NCBI GenBank assembly: GCA_964602655.1
Contig: CAZRSF010000001.1
Coordinates: forward strand, 62,001 to 126,000
Direction of reading: 5' to 3'
Source: Moduliflexus sp964602655
GTDB lineage: Bacteria > Moduliflexota > Moduliflexia > Moduliflexales > Moduliflexaceae
Length of the DNA stretch: 64,000 nt
Part shown: piece by piece, positions 51,345 through 58,866 of the stretch
Layout of the letters: each line of letters begins with the position of its first letter
Position numbering within the stretch: the first letter of the stretch is position 1
The notes under the pieces: generated by a model
Database searches by the model: none
The model's input: the letters and a program-made list of their open reading frames with translations, nothing else
Told to the model about the DNA's origin: nothing
Program-made: the position numbers and the translations under genes

Positions 51345-51813
51345 TCAAAAACAGAATTTGCCAGAATTTTTTATCAAACACACATGCGCGGAATTTTGCG
51401 ATGATCGGTTGCAGGTTGTTGCAAAGGATAAAGGTAATAGGCAGACGTATCAACTTGAAAACGCGCATCGTCGAACGTGCTGCCTTCTTCGAGTGGACGG
51501 ATGTTTGCTGTCGAGCGGAGAAAAATGCGACTATCTTCTGCTGACAGATCACGGAAGCGACGCCTTTTTTATCGAATTGAAAGGACAGGATTTGCTCAAA
51601 GCCTTTGCGCAGATAGACGCCTCGATTTCTGAGCTTTTGCCGCAATTGCAAGGGTATTCTCTCTATGCCAGAATTGTCTTGAATAAAGTTCGTACTCCTG
51701 CGCTTAAAAGTTCAGTGGAGATGAAATTGGAACGAAGACTCAAAACGATCAGCAAGCAGACGCAACGAGCATTCATCAAATATCAAAACCGACTGTTGCA
51801 TGAACGGCTTTGA
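51337..51813 (+). CDS. PD-(D/E)XK-nuclease-like partner of the AAA ATPase
   Basis: 158 residues starting 8 bases before the end of the ATPase gene. The segment GEKCDYLLLTDHGSDAFFIE followed by LKGQD has the D...(14)...E-x-K arrangement of PD-(D/E)XK enzymes: D65, E80, K82, with strand-forming hydrophobics around each. A following helix (LLKAFAQIDASISELLPQLQ) fits the fold. The final 40 residues are basic and helical. Nuclease activity is inferred from this motif only. Such small proteins recur beside SMC-like ATPases in defence contexts. Confidence 0.6.
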   Translation: MSNQKQNLPEFFIKHTCAEFCDDRLQVVAKDKGNRQTYQLENAHRRTCCLLRVDGCLLSSGEKCDYLLLTDHGSDAFFIELKGQDLLKAFAQIDASISELLPQLQGYSLYARIVLNKVRTPALKSSVEMKLERRLKTISKQTQRAFIKYQNRLLHERL

Positions 51814-51849
51814 TGATGACAACGCACATCTTACAAAGAGGTGAAATGT

Positions 51850-52311
51850 ATGATCACAACCCAATATTCACCACAAATTCAGGAGGCATTAGACCAGTTT
51901 CACCATGATCGTGGAGAACTCGTCCCGATCCTTCGCAACCTGAACGACACCATCGGGTATCTGCCGAAAGACGTCATGCAAGAAGTGTCGGAACGGCTGC
52001 ACGTCAGTGAAAGCCATCTCTATGGGGTCGCCACGTTTTATTCGATGCTCTCGACCGAAAAAAAAGGACAATTTGTTGTGAAAATCTGTGAAAGCGCTCC
52101 CTGTCATGTGGTTGGCGGGCGGGAAGTCATCAAAGCGATCAAACGACAACTTGGCATTGAGGCGGGCGAGACGACGGCAGATGGAAAGTTTTCGCTGGAA
52201 ATGGTAAGCTGTCTTGGCGTCTGCGGGGTTGGTCCGGTCATGATGGTGAATAGCGAGACATACGGGAACCTGACGCCAGAAAAAGCCGTCGAAATTCTCT
52301 CCGTCCTGTAA
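51850..52311 (+). CDS. NuoE-like [2Fe-2S] thioredoxin-fold subunit (HydC type), copy 2
   Basis: 153 residues from the ATG at 51850 (AAAGAGGTG upstream). The cluster ligands are in CESAPCHVVGG and CLGVCGVGPVMMV; LNDTIGYLPKDVMQEVSERL and YGVATFYSMLSTEKKG are standard for NuoE. It differs clearly from copy 1 in sequence, so it is not a recent duplicate. The AAA/nuclease pair lies between it and NuoF, and no catalytic hydrogenase or NuoG-like gene follows. Confidence 0.93.
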   Translation: MITTQYSPQIQEALDQFHHDRGELVPILRNLNDTIGYLPKDVMQEVSERLHVSESHLYGVATFYSMLSTEKKGQFVVKICESAPCHVVGGREVIKAIKRQLGIEAGETTADGKFSLEMVSCLGVCGVGPVMMVNSETYGNLTPEKAVEILSVL

Positions 52312-52318
52312 GAATGTT

Positions 52319-52349
52319 GCTGCCAGGCGCGTTCATGGTGTCTGGCAGC
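52319..52349. repeat. Intergenic palindrome after NuoE copy 2
   Basis: GCTGCCAG (52319-52326) pairs with CTGGCAGC (52342-52349), with a partial inner stem (GCG/TGG region). It begins 7 bases after the NuoE stop and lies 18 bases before the end of a convergent gene, so it may serve as a shared transcript end. Confidence 0.65.
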
Positions 52350-52366
52350 GTGAAGGTCATTCTCTA

Positions 52367-52810
52367 CTATGCAACCAGAGTCGGATGGGCTGGAAGGAAG
52401 GCGATCCCCAATCCTGCCAGAATGATGCCTCCGACGATTACCAGCGCAAACAGCAGCAGACGTTGGCGGAAGTACTTGCCTGCCGCTTGACGTGAAAAAT
52501 ACGCGCGATAACAATAATGAAGCACCCATAGCCAAGAAAAGAAACCAATGCCATACTTCAGGTAGAAAAGATTGGGAGGAAGTAATTTTCCGGTTTTATT
52601 GAAAAAGAGGTACGAATAATTCGCGAAATCAGCCGCGATGGCGAGCATCGCAACTACGGCAAGCATACCCTTTACGCCAGCGCGTTTCTGCAACTTGACA
52701 TTATTGGAGATTGTCGTAAAAAGAATTCCTGAAAAATACACAATCGGAATCACATAGCAAATATACATCCCTTCGTATGTTGTGAGTGCGTGGTACAATT
52801 GTGGCAACAT
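52367..52810 (-). CDS. Membrane protein, unknown function
   Basis: 147 residues from the ATG at 52810 with AGGAGGA upstream. Four membrane helices are visible (GMYICYVIPIVYFSGILF; GMLAVVAMLAIAADFANY; YLKYGIGFFSWLWVLHY; LLLFALVIVGGIILAGLG), ending in a short hydrophobic tail. No recognised family. It is convergent with the NuoE gene and separate from other genes. Confidence 0.7.
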   Translation of the reverse strand: MLPQLYHALTTYEGMYICYVIPIVYFSGILFTTISNNVKLQKRAGVKGMLAVVAMLAIAADFANYSYLFFNKTGKLLPPNLFYLKYGIGFFSWLWVLHYCYRAYFSRQAAGKYFRQRLLLFALVIVGGIILAGLGIAFLPAHPTLVA

Positions 52811-53186
52811 ACTCAATTCCTCCTGATTCAATCTACAAGAACGATTCTGTCAGAATATTTTTCGTCTCTTCCCGCCTGTTCGAATAAACATACACTTATC
52901 TACGTGTAAGATGAGGATAATTTTCCCCATGAATTTTGTCAACCTCAAATAATTCAAGATGTTATTATCTTGATAACGCATTATTCGTGAGGTACACGTA
53001 TGATTAACGTTAGCAAATGTAATGCCATCTTATTTCTGCTTGCGATCAAGTCGGTTAAGGAAAAATAGAAAATGAAGGAATGCCATAAATGGCATGTATT
53101 AGGAAGGAGAATTCTGGTAATAGCCTACATTCATGGACGATCCGTCGTGATGCTATTATTGGCCTATTTATGGACATTTTTGGCAT
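52811..53186. other. 376-base intergenic region
   Basis: AT-rich and without a convincing gene. A 22-codon frame at 53000 (MINVSKCNAILFLLAIKSVK and a short end) has GAGGT upstream but is too short to support. TCAAGAT/ATCTTGA (52954-52973) is a perfect 7-bp inverted repeat that could be an operator. Confidence 0.4.
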
Positions 53187-54989
53187 TCATGCCTGTGGCT
53201 TTCTTTTTCTCGTAATACCCAAATTTTTCATCCGACGATGCAGCGTTCGAAGGGGAAGCCCTAATACCGAGGCCGTTTCTTCGCGATGCCATTGATGCGC
53301 ATTTAACGCGGCCAGTATCGAACGTCTTTCGAATTGGTCTAATTGTTCGCGTAACAGCATTTGGGAGGGTAACAATTCGTCCGCAGGCAATTCTCTGGGG
53401 AGCTTGGAGATGTGTCCATCGAACCCAAGCGGTTGACCGGCTAAATAGCGATGAACCACGTTGCGAAGTTCCCGCACATTCCCTGGCCATTCGTATGCAT
53501 AGAGCGCGTCAACCATCTTGCCCGGCAGATGCGGATGTTTTTGATCGGGCGCGGACACATCTAAAAAGTGATCCAGTAAGAGCGTAATATCGTCTTTGCG
53601 GTCTTTGAGGGGGGGGACGGTCATTGTGATGACATGGATACGAAAAAAGAAATCATCGCGCAGCCGACCCTGCCGCCGGAGGTCATTCACATTCCGATGA
53701 GTGGCGACAATAATTCGTGTATCCACTTTTTTGCTTTTATTCGAGCCTAACGGGGTATATTCGCCAGTTTCAATCGCTCGCAGCAATTTCACCTGCTCGG
53801 TCGGACTCAATTCGCCAACCTCATCAAGAAACAATGTTCCTAAATGCGCGTGATCGAAAAATCCTGGCTTATCACGGTCTGCGCCGGTAAACGCGCCTTT
53901 GCGATACCCGAAGAATTCGCTTTCGAACAGATTGTCAGGAATCGCGCCGCAATTCACGGTGACAAACTCATGCGCATGTCTGGCGCTATGTTGATGAATT
54001 GTGCGGGCAATCAATTCCTTGCCTGTCCCGGATTCCCCATAAATCGCCACATGCGCGTCCGAGGCCGCGGCGCTCAAAATACGGTCGTAAATTTCCTGCA
54101 TCGCCGGACTCTTGCCGATAATATCGCCGAATTTATATCGTTCCCGAATATTGGCGCGCAATTCCAGGTTTTCATGCTCTAATTGCGCGGCTTTCTGTTC
54201 CATCTCTTTTTGCCACGTAATATCTCGAATCGCCACGACCCGCATGGTTTTCTCGTGATACGACATCATTTTGGTCTGCATTTCCAGCAGAAACGTGTCG
54301 CCGTTTTTTTTCACGCCGCGCGCCTGATACGGCGTGTGATCGGACATCTGTATATACTGTTGCGCTCCGGGGCGATCGTGTTGGTCAATCAAGGACAGCA
54401 GAGACATCGTCTTGAGGGTTTCGCGCCCATATCCGAACAAGGCTGAGAGCGATTCATTGACTTCGGTGATGTCATCGCCATCCTGAATGACGATGCCCTC
54501 GAATGTGGCTTCGGCTAATTGTTCGAATCTGGCTTTTTCGCGAGCTAACAGGGTATTCTGTTCTTGAAGTTGACGTTGGAGTTTCTGAAGAATCAAATGG
54601 GTTTGAACACGCGCCAGCACTTCTTCCAGTTGTAACGGCTTGGTGATGTAGTCCACTGCTCCGAGCCGAAGGCCTTTGATTTTATCCAGCGTTTCACTCA
54701 GCGCGCTCATAAAAATGACCGGAATGTCGCGCGTTCTTTCCTCGGCCTTCAGGCGGCGGCAGACTTCATAGCCATCAATACCCGGCATTAAAATATCCAG
54801 CAAAATCAATTCCGGGATGCGGCGTTCCAGTAATTGAAAGACATATTCGCCGCTTTTCAGCGGAAGCACTTTGAACCCTAAACCGGTCAGATAGTTCGTG
54901 AGCAAATGCAGGTTGGACGCATCATCGTCAACCACTAAAATCGTCATCTGCTGTCGTTCATGTTCTGGAATCACAAATTCTTCTCTCAT
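53187..54989 (-). CDS. Response regulator with PAS, sigma-54 activator and Fis-type HTH domains
   Basis: 600 residues. Receiver domain 15-130 with phosphoacceptor aspartate in LILLDILMPGIDGYEV and conserved lysine in DYITKPLQ. A PAS domain follows (FEGIVIQDGDDITEVNESLS). The AAA+ sigma-54 activator domain has Walker A IYGESGTGKELIARTIH, the sigma-54 contact loop GAFTGADRD, Walker B GTLFLDEVGELSP, and R-finger VPPLKDRKDDI. A C-terminal HTH is present (ETASVLGLPLRTLHRRMKNL). It activates RpoN-dependent promoters on phosphorylation. No cognate kinase gene is adjacent. The PEP-CTERM promoter at 25107 is one potential target in the window. Confidence 0.95.
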   Translation of the reverse strand: MREEFVIPEHERQQMTILVVDDDASNLHLLTNYLTGLGFKVLPLKSGEYVFQLLERRIPELILLDILMPGIDGYEVCRRLKAEERTRDIPVIFMSALSETLDKIKGLRLGAVDYITKPLQLEEVLARVQTHLILQKLQRQLQEQNTLLAREKARFEQLAEATFEGIVIQDGDDITEVNESLSALFGYGRETLKTMSLLSLIDQHDRPGAQQYIQMSDHTPYQARGVKKNGDTFLLEMQTKMMSYHEKTMRVVAIRDITWQKEMEQKAAQLEHENLELRANIRERYKFGDIIGKSPAMQEIYDRILSAAASDAHVAIYGESGTGKELIARTIHQHSARHAHEFVTVNCGAIPDNLFESEFFGYRKGAFTGADRDKPGFFDHAHLGTLFLDEVGELSPTEQVKLLRAIETGEYTPLGSNKSKKVDTRIIVATHRNVNDLRRQGRLRDDFFFRIHVITMTVPPLKDRKDDITLLLDHFLDVSAPDQKHPHLPGKMVDALYAYEWPGNVRELRNVVHRYLAGQPLGFDGHISKLPRELPADELLPSQMLLREQLDQFERRSILAALNAHQWHREETASVLGLPLRTLHRRMKNLGITRKRKPQA

Positions 54990-55041
54990 TCGAAGAAGGA
55001 AACGGCGCGATCCTCTGCGCCGTTTGGAATCAAATACACCG

Positions 55042-55353
55042 TTATGAATTTTCCGAAGACACTGACGTAGGAGGCTGAGGTTCGCATGCGGGGTGTTCGA
55101 AATAAAAACCGCAGGTGTCGCGCGTAATCCACTCGGATTCGGTTCGGGGATATTTACGGCAATTCAGCGGACGAATCGGATAAATGCCGCAGTATTGTTT
55201 TCCATCTGTGCCGTCTTTCAGCCACCAACACCGCCCGACCATGATATGGCAGCAGGCGCCGCAGTTATTGCATGCGCCGCGCCGATTCGGCGAGACCGGG
55301 AAAAATGCGCCGAGCGTTCGTTTGACTTTTGCGAAAAAACTATTGTATGCCAT
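55042..55353 (-). CDS. YkgJ-type CxxC cluster protein
   Basis: 103 residues from the ATG at 55353 with AAGGAGC upstream; longer in-frame starts have no ribosome binding site. Eight cysteines in the family arrangement: RGACNNCGACCHIMVGRCWW, YCGIYPIRPLNCRKYPRTES and RDTCGFYFEHPACE. YkgJ/UPF0153 proteins bind zinc or an iron-sulfur cluster; function unknown. Between the sigma-54 regulator and the PHP gene, all on the minus strand. Confidence 0.85.
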   Translation of the reverse strand: MAYNSFFAKVKRTLGAFFPVSPNRRGACNNCGACCHIMVGRCWWLKDGTDGKQYCGIYPIRPLNCRKYPRTESEWITRDTCGFYFEHPACEPQPPTSVSSENS

Positions 55354-55421
55354 TGTGTTGCTCCTTCTCGCGCACATCCGTATGATGCGCGTTTTCCTGA
55401 ATAACATCAAGCGCGCGGGGT

Positions 55422-56306
55422 TTATGTGCGCGAACACCGCTCCTGAAGAGAACGAAATAATTGATAGGGTACGAACACCGTCCCGATTAATAGCTCGGCA
55501 TCATCTTTTTTCCCATGGCAATCCGAACCGCCAGTGGCAAGCAGGTGATATTCCATGACAAGACGGGTATAACGGCGAACATCGTCAGCGGTATGTTCGC
55601 TGTGAAAGACTTCAAGCCCTTGCACTCCTGACTTCACTAAGCCGGGAATCAGATGATCTTTGCGCGTCAGGCCGGGATGCGCCATCACAGGGACGCCGCC
55701 AGCCTGAGTAATCGCCTCGATGGCCTGATGAAACGACAGATTGTTTTTGGCGATATACGCCGGTCTTCCTCTCCCAAGATAGCGGTCGAATGCCTCATTC
55801 TGGGTGGTCGCATAANNNNNNNNNNAACCTGCCTCCACAATAGCGCGGGCGATATGCGGGCGTCCTGGAGACTGAGTGTTGCCTGTCGAATTCAGCGCCT
55901 GCTCGAGCGAGAGCATGATCCCTAATTCCTGTAATCGCGCGACGGTTTGAGACACACGGCGCAATCGCGCGGCTTTCTGGTATCGGAGAATATCCAATAA
56001 CCCTGGATGATTCGGATCAATGCCATATCCCAACAAGTGGAATTCTCCATCGTGTTGACTCTGAACGCTCAGTTCGATGCCCGAAAGGCATTCGATCCCC
56101 GCCTCTTTTGCCGCGGTCATCGTATCGTGAATACCGCTGACCGTGTCATGATCCGTGATCGCAATAGCGCGCAATCCCTTGCGTTTTGCGTCAGAGACAA
56201 CTTGTTGAGGCGTGGAACGCCCGTCCGAATGGGTGGTGTGCAAATGTAGGTCTATACAGCCATCTTCCGGCCGTATCGGTTGCCAATATGGTGTTGTCAT
56301 ACGCAT
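55422..56306 (-). CDS. PHP-domain phosphoesterase (TrpH/YciV-like), with scaffold gap
   Basis: About 294 residues from the ATG at 56306; the frame runs open upstream through the tRNA gene, which is non-coding. Motifs: CIDLHLHTTHSDGRSTPQQV, AITDHDTVSG, GIELSVQ, GRPHIARAIVEAG, GGVPVMAHPGL, HSEHTADDVRRYTRLVMEYH and TGGSDCHGK. Related enzymes hydrolyse 3',5'-nucleoside bisphosphates or act as 5'-3' exoribonucleases. A 10-N gap (55816-55825) interrupts it; EAG on one side and YATTQNEAFDRYLGRGRPAY on the other fit the family with almost nothing missing. Confidence 0.85.
   Translation of the reverse strand: MRMTTPYWQPIRPEDGCIDLHLHTTHSDGRSTPQQVVSDAKRKGLRAIAITDHDTVSGIHDTMTAAKEAGIECLSGIELSVQSQHDGEFHLLGYGIDPNHPGLLDILRYQKAARLRRVSQTVARLQELGIMLSLEQALNSTGNTQSPGRPHIARAIVEAGXXXXYATTQNEAFDRYLGRGRPAYIAKNNLSFHQAIEAITQAGGVPVMAHPGLTRKDHLIPGLVKSGVQGLEVFHSEHTADDVRRYTRLVMEYHLLATGGSDCHGKKDDAELLIGTVFVPYQLFRSLQERCSRT
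55816..55825. other. Scaffold gap (10 N) inside PHP gene
   Basis: Ten unknown bases. The frame is preserved on both sides and the family alignment needs few or no extra residues, so the two contig ends probably abut or overlap. Confidence 0.9.
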
Positions 56307-56355
56307 AAAAAAATAAGGCACGCAACATTTATGGTTGCGTGCCTCCGTGAAAGAA

Positions 56356-56428
56356 AGCGGGTGACGGGATTCGAACCCGCGACTCCAAGCTTGGGAAGCT
56401 TGCACTCTACCATCTGAGTTACGCCCGC
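56356..56428 (-). tRNA. tRNA-Gly (CCC anticodon)
   Basis: 73 bases fold as a cloverleaf: acceptor 5' arm GCGGGCG, D arm ACTC-AGATGGTA-GAGT, anticodon arm CAAGC-TTCCCAA-GCTTG with anticodon CCC, T arm GCGGG-TTCGAAT-CCCGT, and 3' acceptor CACCCGC with discriminator T. One C-A mismatch occurs at acceptor pair 6-67. CCA is not encoded. The anticodon and the sequence similarity to glycine tRNAs give glycine. A TTGACA lies about 50 bases upstream on the same strand. Confidence 0.93.
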
Positions 56429-56571
56429 AATCAACATACTTCATGTTGTAAAGAATACCAAAAACGCGAGGAGTTTTTTGTCAATAATTTTTTATTGCGC
56501 AAGAGAATTTTGTGCGTAAACGGCGTTTCCCATATTCTTAAAGAAGTGAACAGCCCGACCGACAGTTTTTC

Positions 56572-56601
56572 TTGACAGAACGGTTTTTCTGAAAATATGT
56601 T
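56572..56601 (+). promoter_or_regulatory. Candidate sigma-70 promoter of DUF697/SHOCT gene
   Basis: TTGACA (56572-56577), 18-base spacer, TATGTT (56596-56601). Perfect -35 and four of six at -10. It lies about 60 bases before the ATG at 56663 and diverges from the tRNA gene. Confidence 0.5.
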
Positions 56602-56662
56602 GCCGATATGCGTTCACATCGTCTACATGTACGATACGTATTGCGATGAAGAGGAGAGGCGT

Positions 56663-57457
56663 ATGTATTCCCGCGAACGAGCCGAGCGAATTATTGTTGA
56701 GGCTATGCGAAAAGCCGTCAATATAGGATTTAAACCGGTCGCATTAGGCAATGCGCATATCGGAATCCGCGCCAGGCAGGGCGGGTTTTCAGCCGGACTG
56801 TCTCGCCAGAGTCCGGTGACAGTGAATATGTTCGATGAAGGCGCGTTGAAAACCGCGCAACTCGATATGCTGCAAGAACTCTTCCGGCGGTATGGCGCAG
56901 ACTATTCCCCGACAGAAGCGACGACGATGCTGTCGGCGCTCGTCGGCGGCAGTCTCACGCGCTATGCCAAAGCCTTCGCTAAATCGTTGCCGATCATCGG
57001 AAGTTTCTTGTGCGATGAGGCGTATAGCGTGCCAGTCGTGGCGGCGGCATGCACTTACGCGCTCGGTCAGGTGGCCGTGTTGCGTTTGGAAATGGAGCAA
57101 TCCTTTACACGGTTGAACTTCAGCGCTGTCAAATACGTCTATCGTCAGGAATTCGAACGAGGGAAAGTTCTGTCAAGGACGTTGGAGCAAGGCCAGAGCA
57201 ATGCGGCGCTCGTTCTCGATTTCGACTCTGCGCCCAAATGGTACGAACAAGCCTGCCAGAAGCCAAGCATCCTCGAAAAAGACCCGTTTGCGATTTCGAT
57301 TGAGGAAATGCCGCCATTCTCAGCGCAAACGACATCCTCGAACGAACCGGCGAGCCTTGTAGAAAGATTCGAACAACTTGCGGCGCTGAGGGCGAATGGC
57401 GTATTGACTGATGAAGAATTTCAGGCGCAGAAACAACAATTGCTGAATCAGCTTTAA
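56663..57457 (+). CDS. DUF697-like protein with C-terminal SHOCT domain
   Basis: 264 residues from the ATG at 56663 (GAGGAG upstream). The central part FAKSLPIIGSFLCDEAYSVP then AACTYALGQVAVLRLEMEQ resembles DUF697, which is linked to GTPases and membrane association. The last 30 residues, LVERFEQLAALRANGVLTDE then EFQAQKQQLL, form a SHOCT domain, a short oligomerisation helix pair. The N-terminal part has conserved-looking MFDEGALKTAQLDMLQELFRRYG. Likely cotranscribed with the CorA-like gene 15 bases downstream. Confidence 0.75.
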   Translation: MYSRERAERIIVEAMRKAVNIGFKPVALGNAHIGIRARQGGFSAGLSRQSPVTVNMFDEGALKTAQLDMLQELFRRYGADYSPTEATTMLSALVGGSLTRYAKAFAKSLPIIGSFLCDEAYSVPVVAAACTYALGQVAVLRLEMEQSFTRLNFSAVKYVYRQEFERGKVLSRTLEQGQSNAALVLDFDSAPKWYEQACQKPSILEKDPFAISIEEMPPFSAQTTSSNEPASLVERFEQLAALRANGVLTDEEFQAQKQQLLNQL

Positions 57458-57472
57458 TAACAGGAGGCGAGT

Positions 57473-58189
57473 ATGCGTTTACCACAAGGCTGGGAATTAC
57501 CGGAAAAGATTACGCAGCGTTTCGGACAAAAAGGCGCTGGCCGCCAGCGAGCGATGGCGGTGGATGAGCATCTGTTGTTAGTGCTGCACTCGCTGCCTGA
57601 CCCGAAAACCGACGAGCGCGAGACGATCTTCTTCTGGCGCAAGCCGACAGGAGAATGGCTGTTTTCAGGGCGAGGCGACGGGATGAGCAGCTTACGAAAA
57701 CATGTGCAAACGTATGAAGACGCATCGCAAAAAATGAGCGGGGCGTACAAAAAAGCCGTGAGCGCCCAAGATTATTTCAGCATTCTCGACGATCTTGCGC
57801 CATTATATCATGCCGCGCGAAATCTCCACGCCACCCTGCAAGACGGCCGCGAAGCCACTCCGAACGACCGCGATCTTATTGATTTGCGGGACGCGGCCTA
57901 CGAAATCGAACGCGATCTCGATTTGCTGCATACCGATACGAAAAATGCGCTTGATTTCACGATGGCGAAACAGGCCGAAGAACAAGCTCGCATCGGCAGA
58001 CAAGAACTGAAATCTGCCCGACGCTTGAATGTGTTGGCCGCCATCTTTTTCCCGCTGACCGCGATTGCCGGAATTTTCGGCATGAATCTGCCGCATGGTT
58101 TCGAACAGGCTCCAATCTGGGGATTCTGGGGCGTCTTTTTATTCGGAATTCTGTTGGGAATATTGACATGCAAATGGGTAATGAAATGA
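57473..58189 (+). CDS. Shortened CorA-like magnesium transporter
   Basis: 238 residues; typical CorA has 310-370. The C-terminal two-helix pore domain is intact: long helix ARRLNVLAAIFFPLTAIAGI, signature GMN in IFGMNLPHGF, acidic/aromatic loop, then FWGVFLFGILLGILTCKWV. The cytoplasmic N-terminal domain is much reduced but keeps the coiled helices (YEIERDLDLLHTDTKNALDF). CorA channels are pentamers for Mg2+ or Co2+ uptake. It overlaps the HAD gene by 4 bases (ATGA). Confidence 0.85.
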   Translation: MRLPQGWELPEKITQRFGQKGAGRQRAMAVDEHLLLVLHSLPDPKTDERETIFFWRKPTGEWLFSGRGDGMSSLRKHVQTYEDASQKMSGAYKKAVSAQDYFSILDDLAPLYHAARNLHATLQDGREATPNDRDLIDLRDAAYEIERDLDLLHTDTKNALDFTMAKQAEEQARIGRQELKSARRLNVLAAIFFPLTAIAGIFGMNLPHGFEQAPIWGFWGVFLFGILLGILTCKWVMK

Positions 58190-58848
58190 CAGAAAAATTA
58201 TCAGGGATTCGCGCCGTGTTCTGGGATAATGATGGCATTTTAGTTGATACGGAGCGGCTCTATTATCAGGCCACGCAAGAGACGCTGGCGGCTGTTGGCG
58301 TTGAGTTGACGCCGGAACAATATTATCAATTTTTTTTAGTGCAAAATTGCGGCGCGTTTCATTTGGCGCAAGCCAAAGGCATCTCTGATGAAAAAATTGA
58401 CGAACTGCGGCGAGTGCGCCATGCGCGTTATTCCGAATTGCTGCAAACCTCACAGGTCGTCATTGAAGGCGCAGAGGCCACATTACTCCAGATGAACGGA
58501 AAATATATCATGGGGATCGTCACGAGTTCGCATCGCGATCACTTCGACACCACGCATAAACATACGACGCTCGTTCAATATGTGGATTTCGTGCTGACCA
58601 GCGATGATTATGATATGGCGAAGACGAAGCCCGATCCCGAACCGTATTTGGCGGCGATTCGGAGAAGCGGCTGCCGCCCGGAGGAATGCGTGGCAGTGGA
58701 AGATTCGGAACGAGGGTTGTTGGCGGCGACGCGCGCCGGACTGAAGTGCGTTGCGATTCCACGCGACTTGACGCGCCGCGGCGATTTTCGCGCCGCGTAT
58801 CGCGTCCTGAACAGTATTACCCAGATGACAACAATCCTGGCAGTCTGA
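58186..58848 (+). CDS. HAD-superfamily hydrolase (beta-phosphoglucomutase-like)
   Basis: 220 residues from the ATG at 58186, which overlaps the CorA-like stop. Motif I FWDNDGILVDTE (DxD nucleophile and acid), motif II IVTSSHRDHF, motif III lysine in KTKPDPEPYLAA, and motif IV CVAVEDSERGLLAATRAG are in place; the helical cap after motif I places it with the phosphoglycolate phosphatase / beta-PGM group. It hydrolyses or isomerises a sugar phosphate; the substrate is unknown. Confidence 0.9.
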   Translation: MTEKLSGIRAVFWDNDGILVDTERLYYQATQETLAAVGVELTPEQYYQFFLVQNCGAFHLAQAKGISDEKIDELRRVRHARYSELLQTSQVVIEGAEATLLQMNGKYIMGIVTSSHRDHFDTTHKHTTLVQYVDFVLTSDDYDMAKTKPDPEPYLAAIRRSGCRPEECVAVEDSERGLLAATRAGLKCVAIPRDLTRRGDFRAAYRVLNSITQMTTILAV

Positions 58849-58866
58849 TGTCGTTTTTTATGTATT

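Noticed and set aside
53000..53068. 22-codon frame with a GAGGT site
   Set aside because: Too short and without conservation evidence; kept only as a note in the intergenic entry.
53089..53295. Plus-strand 68-codon frame overlapping the end of the sigma-54 regulator gene
   Set aside because: The second half is antisense to a clear gene and the first half has no supporting start signal.
56307..56444. N-terminal extension of the PHP protein reading through the tRNA
   Set aside because: The added residues are a translation of the tRNA-Gly gene; the real start is at or below 56306.
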